From positions 1,199,501-1,263,500 of the forward strand of contig NC_133060.1 in NCBI RefSeq assembly GCF_048771995.1: a stretch of DNA of 64,000 bases, in the 5' to 3' direction. The translations under genes were made by a program, and so were the position numbers. The notes below the pieces were generated by a model. The model had not been told where the DNA came from. It did not search any database and worked only from the letters and a program-made list of their open reading frames with translations. The DNA is from Taeniopygia guttata (taxonomy: Eukaryota > Chordata > Aves > Passeriformes > Estrildidae). Positions 21,401-47,602 of this stretch are shown here, piece after piece (within the stretch, counting starts at the first letter, position 1; each line of letters starts with the position of its first letter).

Positions 21401-23531
21401 CGCTGCGTGTGTGGGGGTCCCGGTGCATGGGTGGGGGTCCCGCTGCGCGGGTGCGTGGGTGGGGGTCCCGGTGTGTGGGTGGGGGTCCCGGTGTGTGGGT
21501 GGGGGTCCCGGTGTGTGGGTGTGTGGGTGGGGGTCCCGCTGCGTGGGTGGGGGTCCCGGTGTGTGGGTGGGGGTCCCGGTGTGTGGGTGGGGGTCCCAGT
21601 GCGTGGGTGGGGGTCCCGGTGTGTGGGTGGGGGTCCCGGTGAGTGGGTGCGTGGGTGTGGGTCCCGGTGTGTGGGTGTGTGGGTGGGGGTCCCACTGCGT
21701 GGGTGGGGGTCCCGATGCGTGGGTGGGGGTCCCGCTGTGTGTGTGGGGGTCCCGCTGTGTGGGTGGGGGTCCCGCTGCGTGGGTGGGTGTCCCGGTGAGT
21801 GGGTGGGTGTCCCGGTGAGTGTGTGGGGGTCCTGCTGCGTGGGTGGGGGTCCCGCTGCGTGGGTGGGTGTCCCAATGAGTGGGTGGGTGTCCCGGTGTGT
21901 GTGTGGGGGTCCCGCTGCGTGGGTGGGGGTCCCGATGTATGGGTGGGGGTCCCGGTGTGTGTGTGGGTGTCCCGGTGAGTGGGTGTGGGTCCCGATGCGT
22001 GGGTGGGGGTCCCGCTGTATGGGTGGGGGTCCCGATGTGTGGGTGTGGGTCCCGGTGAGTGGGTGGGGGTCCCGGTGCGTGGGTGGGGGTCCCGCTGCGT
22101 GGGTGGGGGTCCCGGTGTGTGGGTGGGGGTCCCGGTGTGTGGGTGGGTGTCCCGGTGTGTGTGTGGGGGTCCCGCTGCGTGTGTGGGGGTCCCGGTGCGT
22201 GTGTGGGGGTCCCGGTGCGTGGGTGGGGGTCCCGCTGTGTGTGTGGGGGTCCCGCTGCGTGTGTGGGGGTCCCGGTGCGTGTGTGGGGGTCCCGGTGCGT
22301 GGGTGGGGGTCCCGCTGTGTGTGTGGGGGTCCCGCTGCGTGGGTGGGGGTCCCGCTGCCTGACCCCCTGTCCCCCCCAGCCCTACGAGCTGCCCGACGGC
22401 TCGGTGGCCGTCAGCATCCGCAACCAGGGCTGGTACCGGTGCCGGTGCCGCATGCGGGCGCGCAGCTGGGACGGCGGCGAGTCCCTGTCCCCCGCCAGCG
22501 TCACCCTGGAGCCCGACCTGCCCGACCCCGCCGTGGCCGCCGGAGCCCTGGCACTGCCCTGGCACGGGCTGGTGCTGTTCAGCAACCCGGCCCACCCCAG
22601 CCTGCGTGAGCGCCAGGGGACATGGGGACATTGGGGACATTGGGGACATTGGGGACATTGGGGACAGCAGGGACATTGGGGACATGGGGACATTGGGGGC
22701 ATTGGGGACAGTGGGGACGTGGTGGGGCACTGGCACTGCCCTGGCACGGGCTGGTGCTGTTCAGCAACCCGGCCCACCCCAGCCTGCGTGAGCGCCAGGG
22801 GACATTGGGGACATTGGGGACACTGGGGACATTGGGGACATTGGGGACATCGGGGACATTTGGGGACATCGGGGACATTTGGGGACACCTGAGGACATTT
22901 TGGGACATTTCGGGACATTGGGGGGACATTTGGGGACATTGGGGACACTGGGGACATTGGGGACATTGGGGACATTGGGGGGTGTTGGGGGGCATTGGGG
23001 ACATTGGGGACATTGGGGGACATTGGGGACATTGGGGATATGGGGGGCTCGGGGACATTGGGGACATTTGGGGACAGCAGCAACATTGGGGACGTTGGGG
23101 GCATTGGGGCATTGGGGACATTTGGGGACATTGGTGACATGGAGGGGACACTGGGGGCTTTGGGGGGACACTGGGGCAGGTTTGGGGCACGGCCGGGGTT
23201 GGGGGGACATCGGGGTCAGGGGTCAGGGGTCAGGGGCTGTCCCGGCTCTGGGGGTCCCCGCTGGGGGCGTGGCCTCGGTGTGGGCGTGTCCAACGAGGCC
23301 CCGCCCCCAGGCGTGAACATGACGCTGCGCTGGAGCTTCGACAACGGCACCACGTGGTGGGGGCGTGGCCTGCGCGTGTGGGCGGGGCCCAGCGGGTACT
23401 CGGTGCTGGCGGCCCCGCCCCCCGAGGAGGAAGGCTCCGCCCCCTTGGTCTATCTGATCTACGAGAAGGGGCGGAGCCTCTCCACCGAGAGCGTCTCATT
23501 GGCCACCATCAGCCTGGCGGGCGAGCCCTGA
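9475..23531 (+). CDS. NEU1: NEU1, lysosomal sialidase-1, 6 coding exons
   Basis: Exons: 9475-9633, 15897-16140, 17445-17707, 20139-20321, 22380-22605, 23311-23531 (TGA); phases agree and give 431 aa (human 415). Exon 1 encodes 53 aa, the same as the human segment before VQPL, and supplies a hydrophobic signal peptide. The sialidase FRIP motif is FRVP in exon 2. Asp boxes are SPDGGRSW (exon 3), SDDGGRSW (exon 4) and SFDNGTTW (exon 6). Family signatures: [44 protein letters not shown]-like LFSNPAHP and GPSGYS. The enzyme removes terminal sialic acids in lysosomes, in complex with cathepsin A and beta-galactosidase. The exon 1 donor (ACG then gtaccg) is the weakest call; phase and length support it. 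Exons 4 and 5 have partial extra copies in adjacent introns. Confidence 0.96.
9685..13797 (+). repeat. 4.1-kb 11-mer satellite in NEU1 intron 1
   Basis: More than 350 units of agaccctcagg/ggaccctcagg, interspersed with 12-base (ccctcaggga) and cccgagatccc variants. Variant patterns repeat at larger scale: 11641-11760 equals 12421-12540, a shift of 780 bases. Because 11 is not a multiple of 3 and no frame gains a stop, very long open frames arise in several frames. Confidence 0.97.
13798..15860 (+). repeat. 2.1-kb minisatellite in NEU1 intron 1
   Basis: About 65 units of roughly 31 bases, consensus ctgggacccctccccaatgc followed by a variable cccctccacac or cccttcccccct part. It abuts the 11-mer array and ends close to the exon 2 acceptor. 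Confidence 0.95.
16141..17444 (+). repeat. NEU1 intron 2 G-rich array
   Basis: Units of ggtttggggggtccgggagg (16150-16330), then gggtgtctggaggggtctgg with gggggctctagg variants. Larger segments of about 240 bases recur (for example around 16790, 16920 and 17040, each containing actctagggggagtctgggg). No gene is seen. Confidence 0.85.
17708..18890 (+). repeat. NEU1 intron 3 G-rich array, first part
   Basis: Units of gggggtctggagggggtttt and gaatttgggggggtctggag fill 17710-18720, then gggtctgtgggtattttggg units. This runs directly into the decoy exon array before exon 4. Confidence 0.85.
18891..20138 (+). repeat. Seven decoy copies of NEU1 exon 4 5' end
   Basis: Copies begin at 18891, 19094, 19287, 19481, 19624, 19795 and 19956, spaced 143-203 bases. 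Each has a CAG acceptor after caggacccccataaccccc and about 66 bases encoding [13 protein letters not shown] and GHGTLERDG, effectively identical to the authentic exon that begins at 20139. Each then dissolves into the gtctgtggg repeat, just where the exon itself reads ggggtctc. Confidence 0.95.
20322..22379 (+). repeat. NEU1 intron 4 G-rich arrays
   Basis: Two arrays: 20330-21285 of tttggggtctgggggtttgg type, and 21286-22358 of a near-perfect 20-mer, gtgcgtgggtgggggtcccg, with gtgtgt/gagt variants (over 50 units). Simple open frames on both strands derive from these units. Confidence 0.9.
22606..23310 (+). repeat. NEU1 intron 5 GGGGACATT array with copy of exon 5 3' end
   Basis: (ggggacatt)n with period 9-11 runs from 22616 to 23170. 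At 22728-22796 it is interrupted by a copy of the last 57 bases of exon 5 (tggcactgccctggcacggg to the gcgtgagc donor). The motif is the reverse complement of the aatgtcccc array in STK19 intron 4. Confidence 0.9.
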
Positions 23532-23550
23532 CCCCGCCCCTCGCGCGCGC

Positions 23551-23556
23551 AGTAAA
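23551..23556 (+). terminator. Probable NEU1 polyadenylation signal (AGTAAA variant)
   Basis: AGTAAA lies 20 bases after the NEU1 TGA; a canonical AATAAA is not seen nearby. AGTAAA is a known weaker variant. Confidence 0.5.
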
Positions 23557-24480
23557 GCCATTGGTTCAGAGCCGCGTTGCGTCATCACTGAGGGCGTGGC
23601 CCGGCGCTGGCGGGAAACGTCGCCATAGCGACGCGCGGGGAGCGGGGCGGGGCTTCCGCTGGGGCTTTGGCTGCGGCGGGGCTGCCCGCGGCGGTGCCTG
23701 AGCGGGGCGGAGAGCGAGCGGCGGGGGCGTGGCCGCGTTAATTTATTAAAATATATGCAAATTGAGTTATTAGCCATGTCCAACCGCGATGGATAAAAAG
23801 TCTTTAACAGTTTAAAGTTGGGAAGTGTGTGTTTACAGATCTCCTGCTCTGAAGTATTAAAGAAATGTGGGCGTTGATATAAATATAAAATAAATATAAT
23901 GTAAATATAATGTAAATAATATAATGTAAATATAACGTAATATAAATATCTGATTGTTTATCCAACTATCTCCAACAAGAGCTCTGTAATCGCTCCCAAA
24001 TCCCAATCTCCAAACTGCTCTAAAATCTCTACTAAAATCCCTAAAATTCCTCTAAGATCCCTTAATTTCTGTAAAAAGTCTAAATTCCTCTAAAAGCTCA
24101 AATAAAATCTCTAAAATTCCTCTAAAATCTCCACAAATTCCTGTAAAATCTGCAAATTCCTCTCAGATCTCTAATAAAATCTCTAAAATTCCTGTAAAAT
24201 TCCTCTAAAATCCGTAAATTCCTCTAAAATCTCCAAACTCCTCTAAAATATCTAAATTCCTTAAAATCTCTACATTTCTCTTAACATTTCTAGTTTTTTT
24301 TCTAAAATCTCCAAATTTCTGTCAAACCCCCCAATTCCTTACAATCCCCAAATCCCTCTAAAACCCCAAAATCCCTTAAAAAAGTCCCAAAATCCCTTAA
24401 AAAATCCCCAAAATCCCTTAAAAAAATCCCAAAAATTCCCCCAAATCCCCATTGCAGCTCCTCCTTCAGGCGATCTCCGC
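23557..24480. other. NEU1-DDX39B intergenic spacer
   Basis: GC-rich to 23730, then strongly AT-rich: an aaatataatgtaaatataat stretch at 23880-23950, and ctctaaaattcctctaaaat repeats (period about 16-30) at 23985-24445. An octamer-like ATGCAAAT occurs at 23754-23761. No gene or recognisable mobile element is seen. Confidence 0.7.
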
Positions 24481-24536
24481 GGACACCCCTCCCCAAGCCC
24501 CGCCGGGGTCCTCGCGGCGCGCGCGCGCGGGCCGCG

Positions 24537-24610
24537 CCGGAAGTGACGTCACCCTTCCCCCCCGCCGCCGCCGCCGCCGCCGCCATCGTCGGCCGCTCTC
24601 AGCGCTCGGG
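24537..24610 (+). promoter_or_regulatory. DDX39B: DDX39B promoter and noncoding exon 1
   Basis: An ETS-type ccggaagtg (24537-24545) overlaps a full CRE, TGACGTCA (24544-24551), followed by a CCG run, and then the donor ctcggg|gtgagtcggg with exon 1 ending at 24610. A YY1-type aagatggcgg lies just inside intron 1 (24795). Exon 1 is noncoding in mammals too. The start site within this stretch is not determinable. Confidence 0.75.
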
Positions 24611-24819
24611 GTGAGTCGGGCCCGGCCGGGGCCGCATCCGCCGCCATCGGCGCCATCCGCGCTCCTCTCCCGCCGCCGCCGCCTCCCCGCCCCTGGCCCG
24701 AGCCCCCCGCGCTCCCCGGGAGCGGCGGCGGCGGCGGGAGCGGCCGCGGGGGGCGGGGGGAGCCGCGGCTGGGGCGGCCGCGGCCGAGCGCGCCAAGATG
24801 GCGGCGGGGCTGAGGGGGG

Positions 24820-26898
24820 AGGGGGGCCCGGGGGGGGGTTTGGGGGTCCCGGGGGGGGTTTGGGGGTCCCGGGGGGGGTTTCGGTGGTCCCGGGGGGGGT
24901 TTGGTGGTCCTGGGGGGGGTTTGGGGGTCCCGGGGGGGGTTTTGGTGGTCCTGGGGGGGGTTTGGGGGTCCCGGGGGGGGTTTCGGTGGTCCCGGGGGGG
25001 GTTTCGGTGGTCCCGGGGGGGGTTTCGGTGGTCCCAGAGGGGATTTCGGTGGTCCCGGGGGTGATTTTGGTGGTCCCCGGGGTGGTCACTGGTCACAGAA
25101 GTCATTTTGGTGGCCTCAGAGGGGATTTTGGTGGCCCCAGAGGGGATTTTGGTGGTCCCGGGGGTGATTTCAGTGGTCCTGAGGGTGGTCACTGGTCACA
25201 GAAGTCATTTTGGTGGCCACAGAAGTGATTTCGGTGGTCCCGGGGGTGATTTTGGTGGTCCTGAGGGGATTTTGGTGGTCCTGAGGGTGGGTCACTGGTC
25301 CTGGGGTGGTCACTGGCCACAGAGGGAATTTTGGTGGCCCCAGAGGTGATTTCGGTGGTCCTGAGGGTGGGTCACTGGTCCTGGGGTGGTCACTGGCCCC
25401 AGAGGGGATTTTGGTGGTCCCGGGGGTGATTTCGGTGGTCCTGAGGGGTGTTGGTGGCCTCGGGGTGGTCACTGGCCACAGAGGGGGTTTGGTGGCCACA
25501 GAAGTGATTTCGGTGGCCCTGAGGGGATTTTGGTGGTCCTGAGGGGGTCACTGGCCACAGAGGGGATTTTGGTGGCCACAGAGGTGATTTTGGTGGCCCG
25601 GGGGTGATTTCGGTGGCCCTGAGGGTGGTCACTGGTCCTCGGGGTGGTCACTGGCCACTAAAGTCATTTTGGTGGTCCCAGAGGGGATTTTGGTGGCCAC
25701 AGAGAGGATTTTGGTGGTCCCAGAGATTATTTTATTGGCCCTGAGGGTGGGTCACTGGTCCTGGGGGGGGTCACTGGCCACAGAGGGGATTTTGGTGGTC
25801 CTGAGGGTGGTCATTGGTCTTGAGGGGTGGTCAGTGGCCATAGAGGGGGTTTTGGTGGTCCTGAGGGTGGGTCACTGATCCTGGGGGGGGGTCACTGGCC
25901 ACAGAGGGGATTTTGGTAGCCCCGGGGTGGTCACTGGCGCTCACTAGGCCCCTGCCCCCCTAACTAGCCCCACACCAATCTCAGTAGCCCCACACCAATC
26001 TCACCAGCCCCCTGCCCACCTCACTAGCCCCCTGCCCCCCTGCCTAGCCCCACACCCCCCTCATTAGCCCCACACCCCCCTGACTAGCCCCACACCAATC
26101 TCACCAGCCCCCTACCCCCCTGACTAGCCCCACACCCACCTCACTAGCCCCACACCCCCCTCACCAGCCCCCTTTCCCCCTCACTAGCCCCACACCAATC
26201 TCACTAGCCCTAAAACCGATTTCGGTAGCCCCCTGCCCCCCTCACTAGCCAGGAGCTCTCCCTAGCCCTAAAACTGATCTTGGTAGCCCCCTGCCCCCCT
26301 GACTAGCCCCACACCAATCTCACTAGCCCCACACCAATCTCACTAGCCCCACACCAATCCGACTAGCCCCACACCCCCTTCAGTAGCCCCACACCAATTT
26401 CACTAGCCCCACACCAATCTCAGTAGCCCCACACCCCCCTCACCAGCCCCACACCAATCCCACTAGCCCCTTGCCCCCCTCACTAGCCCCACACCCACCT
26501 CCCTAACCCAGAGGCACTCAGTAGTCCTAAAACAAAGCTCAATAGCCCCACACCCCCCTCAGTAGCCCCCTGCCCCCCTCACTAGCCCCACACCAACCTC
26601 ACTAGCCCCACACCCACCTCCCTAACCCAGAGGCAATCAGTAGCCCTAAAACCAAACTCAGTAGCCCCACACCCCCCTCAGTAGCCCCACACCCCCCTGA
26701 CTAGCCCCACACCAATCTCACTAGCCCCCTGCCCCCCTGACTAGCCCCACACCAATCTCACTAGCCCAGGAGCACTCAGTAGCCCTAAAACCGATGTCAG
26801 TAGCCCCACACCCCCCTCACTAGCCCCACATCCCCCTCACTAGCCCCCTGCCCCCCTCACTAGCCCCACACCCCCCTCACCACCCCTTCCCCCCTAGG
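24820..26898 (+). repeat. DDX39B intron 1 arrays
   Basis: 24825-25930: gtcccggggggggtttcggt units drifting into ggtcactggccacagagggg with attttggtggtcctgagggt. 25930-26880: cactagccccacaccaatct and cccctgcccccctgactagc units. The skew flips from G-rich to C-rich at about 25940, giving a pyrimidine-rich run up to the acceptor at 26898. SNORD84 or SNORD117 homologues, present in mammalian DDX39B introns, were not recognised. Confidence 0.85.
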
Positions 26899-26921
26899 TC
26901 CCAGCTGGCGGGGCCGAGGCC

Positions 26922-44289
<17,368 letters not shown>

Positions 44290-44599
44290 GGACCCCCCAA
44301 GCCCCGCCGCCGCCGGAACCCCCCGGGACCACCCCCAAAACCCCCAAAATTCACCCCAAAACCCGGCCCGGCCGCGGGGGGGTTGGGCCAGCCCCCCCCC
44401 TCCCCCTCCCCCGGGGTTTTGTAGAAAAAAGCCAAAAAAAGACAAAAAAAAAAAGAAAAAAGAGGAAAAAAACCCCCAAAAATCGACGTTTCCCCCGTGT
44501 AGCAGCTGGGGGGAGGGGCCTGGGGACCCCCGACCCCCCCCGGGACCCCCCAAAACCCCCCCCCGGCCCCCCCGGCTGTAAAATTTTGGTTTTTTTGGT

Positions 44600-44605
44600 A
44601 ATAAA
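44600..44605 (+). terminator. DDX39B polyadenylation signal
   Basis: AATAAA about 310 bases after the DDX39B stop, with a GT-rich downstream segment (cgagcgtgtgggggcgtgg). The 3' UTR also holds an A-rich run at 44420-44475. Confidence 0.85.
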
Positions 44606-44619
44606 GTTTTGCCAAATCG

Positions 44620-44867
44620 GCCTCGAGCGTGTGGGGGCGTGGCTTGCGATGCAAATGCCCATAAAAGGCAAAAGGGGCGTGGTTTGCGCGGGAGTGGGCG
44701 TGGCTTCGCTGCTGCAACGGGACGTGCGCATAAGCGGCGAAAGGGGCGTGGTTTGCGCGGGAGTGGGCGTGGCCACGATTCCCGCCCTTCGCTGCCGCCG
44801 CCATTTCGGTTGTGGGTGGGCGGGGCCTGTGGCGGCGCTATAAAAACGGGCGGAGGGCGCGTGCGCG
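44620..44867 (+). promoter_or_regulatory. TATA promoter of the snoRNA host gene
   Basis: TATAAAAA at 44839-44846 lies 29 bases before a CTCTTTTC start (44868). Upstream, a block of aaggggcgtggtttgcgcgg with gagtgggcgtgg occurs twice (44671-44703 and 44740-44772), giving multiple CACCC/Sp-type gggcgtgg boxes. An octamer-like atgcaaat lies at 44649. The architecture fits a strong 5'TOP gene promoter. Confidence 0.75.
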
Positions 44868-44889
44868 CTCTTTTCGGGCCTGCGGCGGG

Positions 44890-46060
44890 TGAGCGGCGGG
44901 TGGGAGCGGGATTGGGGGTCGTGAGGGGAAATTGGGGGTTCTGAGGGGGAATCCGGGGTTCTGAGGGGGAAATTTGGGGTTTTGAAGGATCGGGGGTTAT
45001 GAGGGGGCGATCAGGGATTCTGAAGGAGGATTGAGGGTCGTGAGGGGAAATTGGGGATTATGAGGGAAGATCGAGGGTTATGAGGGAAAATTGGGGGTTT
45101 TGAGGGGGGGATCAGGGGTTCTGAAGGAGGAATCCGGAGTCATGAGGGAAGTTTAAAGGTTCTGAGGAGGGATCAGGGATCGTGAAGGAAAATTGGGGGT
45201 TGTGAGGGGGAAATTTGGGGTTCTGAGGGGGAAATTTGAGGTTCTGAAGGAGGATCGAGGGTTATGAGGGGAAATCCTGGGTTGTGAGGGGGCGATCAGG
45301 GATTCTGAAGGAGGATTGGGGGTCGTGAGGGGAAATGGGGGATTATGAGGGAGGATCGAGGGTTATGAGGGAAAATTGGAGATTTTGAGGGGGGATCAGG
45401 GGTTCTGAAGGAGGAATCGGGAGTCATGAGGGAAGATTAAAGGTTCTGAGGGGGGATCAGGGACCGTGAAGGGAAATTGGGGGTTATGAGGGGGAATCCG
45501 GGGTTCTGAGGGGGAAATTTGGGGTTCTGAGGGGGAAATTTGGGGTTTTGAAGGAGGATCGGGGGTTATGAGGGGGCGATCAGGGATTCTGAAGGAGGAT
45601 TGGGGGTCGTGAGGGGAAATCGGGGATTATGAGGGAGGATCGAGGGTTATGAGGGAAAATTGGGGGTTTTGAGGGAGGATCGGAGGTTCTGAAGGAGGAA
45701 TCGGGAGTCATGAGGGAAGTTTAAAGGTTCTGAGCGGGAATCAGGGATCGTGAAGGGAAATTGGGGTTTGTGAGGGGAAATCAGGGATTTGAGGGGGGAT
45801 CAGGAGTTAATGAGGAGGGATTGGAGTTTGTGAAGGAGGATTTGGGGTTCTGCAGGAGGATTTGGGGTTGTGAGGGAGGATCGAAAGTTCTGAGGGGAAA
45901 TGGGGGATTATGAGGGGAGATCGAGGGTTATGAGGGGGGATTGAGGGTTATAATGAGAGATGAAGGATTCTGAAGGAGGATTTGGGGTTTTGAGGGGGGA
46001 GTCAGGGATTGTGAGGGGAAATTAGGATTCTGAAGGAGGATTGGGGGTTCAGAGCGGAAA
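44890..46060 (+). repeat. SNHG32 intron 1 array with 285-base higher-order unit
   Basis: Basic units of gaggggaaattgggggttat/tctgaaggaggatc (24-30 bases) are organised in a higher-order unit of about 285 bases present three times (from about 45025, 45311 and 45594), each with the block gtcatgagggaagtttaaag. Confidence 0.85.
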
Positions 46061-46101
46061 TCTGAGCACATTTGGGGTCCCCAGTCCCTTTTTGGGGTTT
46101 T

Positions 46102-46167
46102 GTCGCGCTGATGATGCCAAGGACTAGAGTCTCCGAGCCCCCTGAGGACACAGCACACCTGAGCGAC
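46102..46167 (+). ncRNA. SNORD52: SNORD52-like C/D box snoRNA
   Basis: Terminal stem GTCGC (46102-46106) with GCGAC (46163-46167); C box CTGATGA (46108-46114); D box CTGA (46159-46162); D' CCGA (46133-46136); C'-like TGAGGA (46143-46148). The guide GACTAGAGTC (46122-46131) before D' is an exact complement of GACTCTAGTC, a highly conserved 28S rRNA motif near the peptidyl transferase region, matching the known U52/snR78 target. Its 3' end lies 80 bases before the next acceptor, the usual spacing for intronic C/D RNAs. The C box has C at position 1. Confidence 0.8.
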
Positions 46168-46302
46168 GCCCCCAGACCCACCGGGGACCCCCAAACCGCG
46201 GGCTGGCCGCAGGGTCTCACCCCATTCCTCCTTTTCCTCCTCCGCAGGTGGCGGTGCCCGGCGGGACCCCCGGTAAGACCCCCGAGATCCCCCCAAAACG
46301 TG

Positions 46303-46383
46303 ACGGCGGCGGCGATGAGGAACCGGTTCTAAAGCTCCGATCCGCCGTGAGGACGAACTCGCAGCGCCCTGAGCCGCCGCCGT
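46303..46383 (+). ncRNA. SNORD48: SNORD48-like C/D box snoRNA
   Basis: A perfect stem pairs ACGGCGGCG (46303-46311) with the complementary CGCCGCCGT end (to 46383). C box GCGATGA (46312-46318), D' CCGA (46337-46340), C' GTGAGGA (46347-46353), D box CTGA (46369-46372). The D guide CGCAGCGC (46360-46367) is the same 8-mer, at the same offset from D, as in human U48 as I recall it. The 5' guide region does not obviously match human. The distance to the acceptor at 46594 is about 210 bases, enlarged by a duplicated gaccctcccgggggtctcca block (46421-46505). Confidence 0.7.
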
Positions 46384-46662
46384 GCCCGGGGCATCCCCCG
46401 GTGCCGGTACCGGGACACCGGGACCCTCCCGGGGGTCTCCATCCCCCATTCCCAGACCACCGGGACCCTCCCGGGGGTCTCCATCCCCCATTCCCAGACC
46501 ACCGGGACCCTCTGGGGTGACCCCAACCCCATTTTGGGAGCTCCGGAGCCGTTTTCCCCCGTTGTGACTCCGTTATTTCTTTTCCTTCCGCAGCCCCGGG
46601 ATGAAGGCTTGGCTCCTCGGAACCGGCAGCTCCGGGTTTGGGGTGGATTTGGGTGAAATAAA

Positions 46663-47275
46663 AGCGATTTTTGGGCCTGAGAGTTTCTGTCGTTGTTTCT
46701 GTTTTGGGGTGGGCACCGAGACCCCCAAATCGCCCCCTCCCCTCCCGCCCAAAGCTCCGCCCACCCCGTGATTGACACCGGGAGGCCCCGCCCACCCCGT
46801 GATTGACACCTCGCCCGGAGCTCCGCCCACACCCCGGGGAGGCTCCGCCCACCGCCGCCTCCAGCCGCTCCCCGCCGCACCCCCGCCCACCGCCGCGGCT
46901 TTGGGGCGAATAACGGCGGGTTTGGGGTAAATAACGGCGGGTTTGTGGAAATAACGGGGATTTTGAGGTAAATGACGGCGGTTTTGGGGTAAATAACGGC
47001 GGTTTTGGGGCCCCGCGGGCCGCGGCCGTTCCGTGAGGGCGGAGCCGGACGCGGCGGGGCGGCCTCGCCCTCACCAAAGATGGCGGCGGCGCCCTCAAAC
47101 AAAATGGCGGCAGCGGCGGCGCTGCTAAGATGGCGGCGAGGGCCTCACGCTGATTTTTTTTTTATTATTTTTACATTTTTTTTTTCCCCCTCCCAACACG
47201 AGGCGTCGCCTTTACCGGTCGCCCGCTGCCGGTGCGCGGCGGTTCCGCGGTTTTTAACGGCTCCGGCAGCGGCGG
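46663..47275 (+). promoter_or_regulatory. BAG6: BAG6 promoter region and noncoding exon 1
   Basis: After the SNHG32 polyA site: two copies of ccgcccaccccgtgattgac (46758, 46789), a ggggtaaataacggcggttt array (46900-47010), and three YY1-type aaGATGGCGG/aaaATGGCGG motifs (47077-47137). A T-rich stretch follows (47153-47190), then a GC-rich exon ending at 47275 with donor gtgagcccc. YY1 sites near the start are typical of TATA-less housekeeping promoters. Whether the T-rich part is transcribed is unknown. No other gene is seen. Confidence 0.65.
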
Positions 47276-47533
47276 GTGAGCCCCGGGAGGATCCCGGGAG
47301 GCGGCGGATGTGTGTGGGGGCCGCTCGCGCATGCGCAGAGCGGAGGAGGCGCTGCCGGACCGGAGCCGCCGCGGCCGCCTCGGAGCGTCGGAGGTGGGGG
47401 AGGGGGAACGGGGGTCCCGAAGGGGTCACGGAGGGTCCCGAGGGGGTCACGGAGGGTCCCGAGGGGGTCACGGAGGGTCCCGAAGGGGGTTCGGGGGGGA
47501 GCGGCCCCGCTGTAACGGCCTCTCACCCCTCAG
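47276..47533 (+). other. BAG6 intron 1
   Basis: Donor gtgagc at 47276, acceptor cccctcag ending at 47533. It holds a short tandem array, gtcccgagggggtcacggag, four copies at 47414-47485. Otherwise unique. Confidence 0.7.
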
Positions 47534-47602
47534 GGCCGCCCGTTGCCGTCGCCGCCGCCGCCGCCCCCCGGTGCCGGTGCCGGTACCGGTGCCGGTGCCG
47601 CC

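Larger units (their letters stand above)
44868..46680 (+). ncRNA. SNHG32: SNHG32-like (C6orf48) snoRNA host gene
   Basis: Predicted exons: 44868-44888 (5'TOP start CTCTTTTCGGG, donor gtgagc), 46248-46272 (acceptor tccgcag, donor gtaaga) and 46594 to about 46680 (acceptor ccgcag, AATAAA at 46657-46662). Intron 1 carries a SNORD52-like and intron 2 a SNORD48-like RNA, the same pair that human SNHG32 hosts. No conserved protein is evident; the short exons suggest the spliced product matters only as a host. In human the gene lies next to NEU1; here it sits between DDX39B and BAG6. Exon boundaries are inferred from splice sites alone. Confidence 0.75.

Noticed and set aside
20302-22360. Regularly spaced 20-base repeats suggestive of CRISPR
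   Set aside because: No unique spacers, no cas genes, and the context is a vertebrate intron.
21276-22736. Minus-strand 486-codon frame rich in [11 protein letters not shown]
   Set aside because: Reverse translation of the 20-mer array in NEU1 intron 4; it runs antisense through an authentic NEU1 exon.
23730-24450. AT-rich spacer as a mobile element remnant
   Set aside because: No terminal repeats, target-site duplications or coding traces could be recognised.
46329-47102. Minus-strand frame between SNHG32 and BAG6 as a divergent gene
   Set aside because: It overlaps promoter motifs and repeats, and no recognisable protein or splice pattern supports it.
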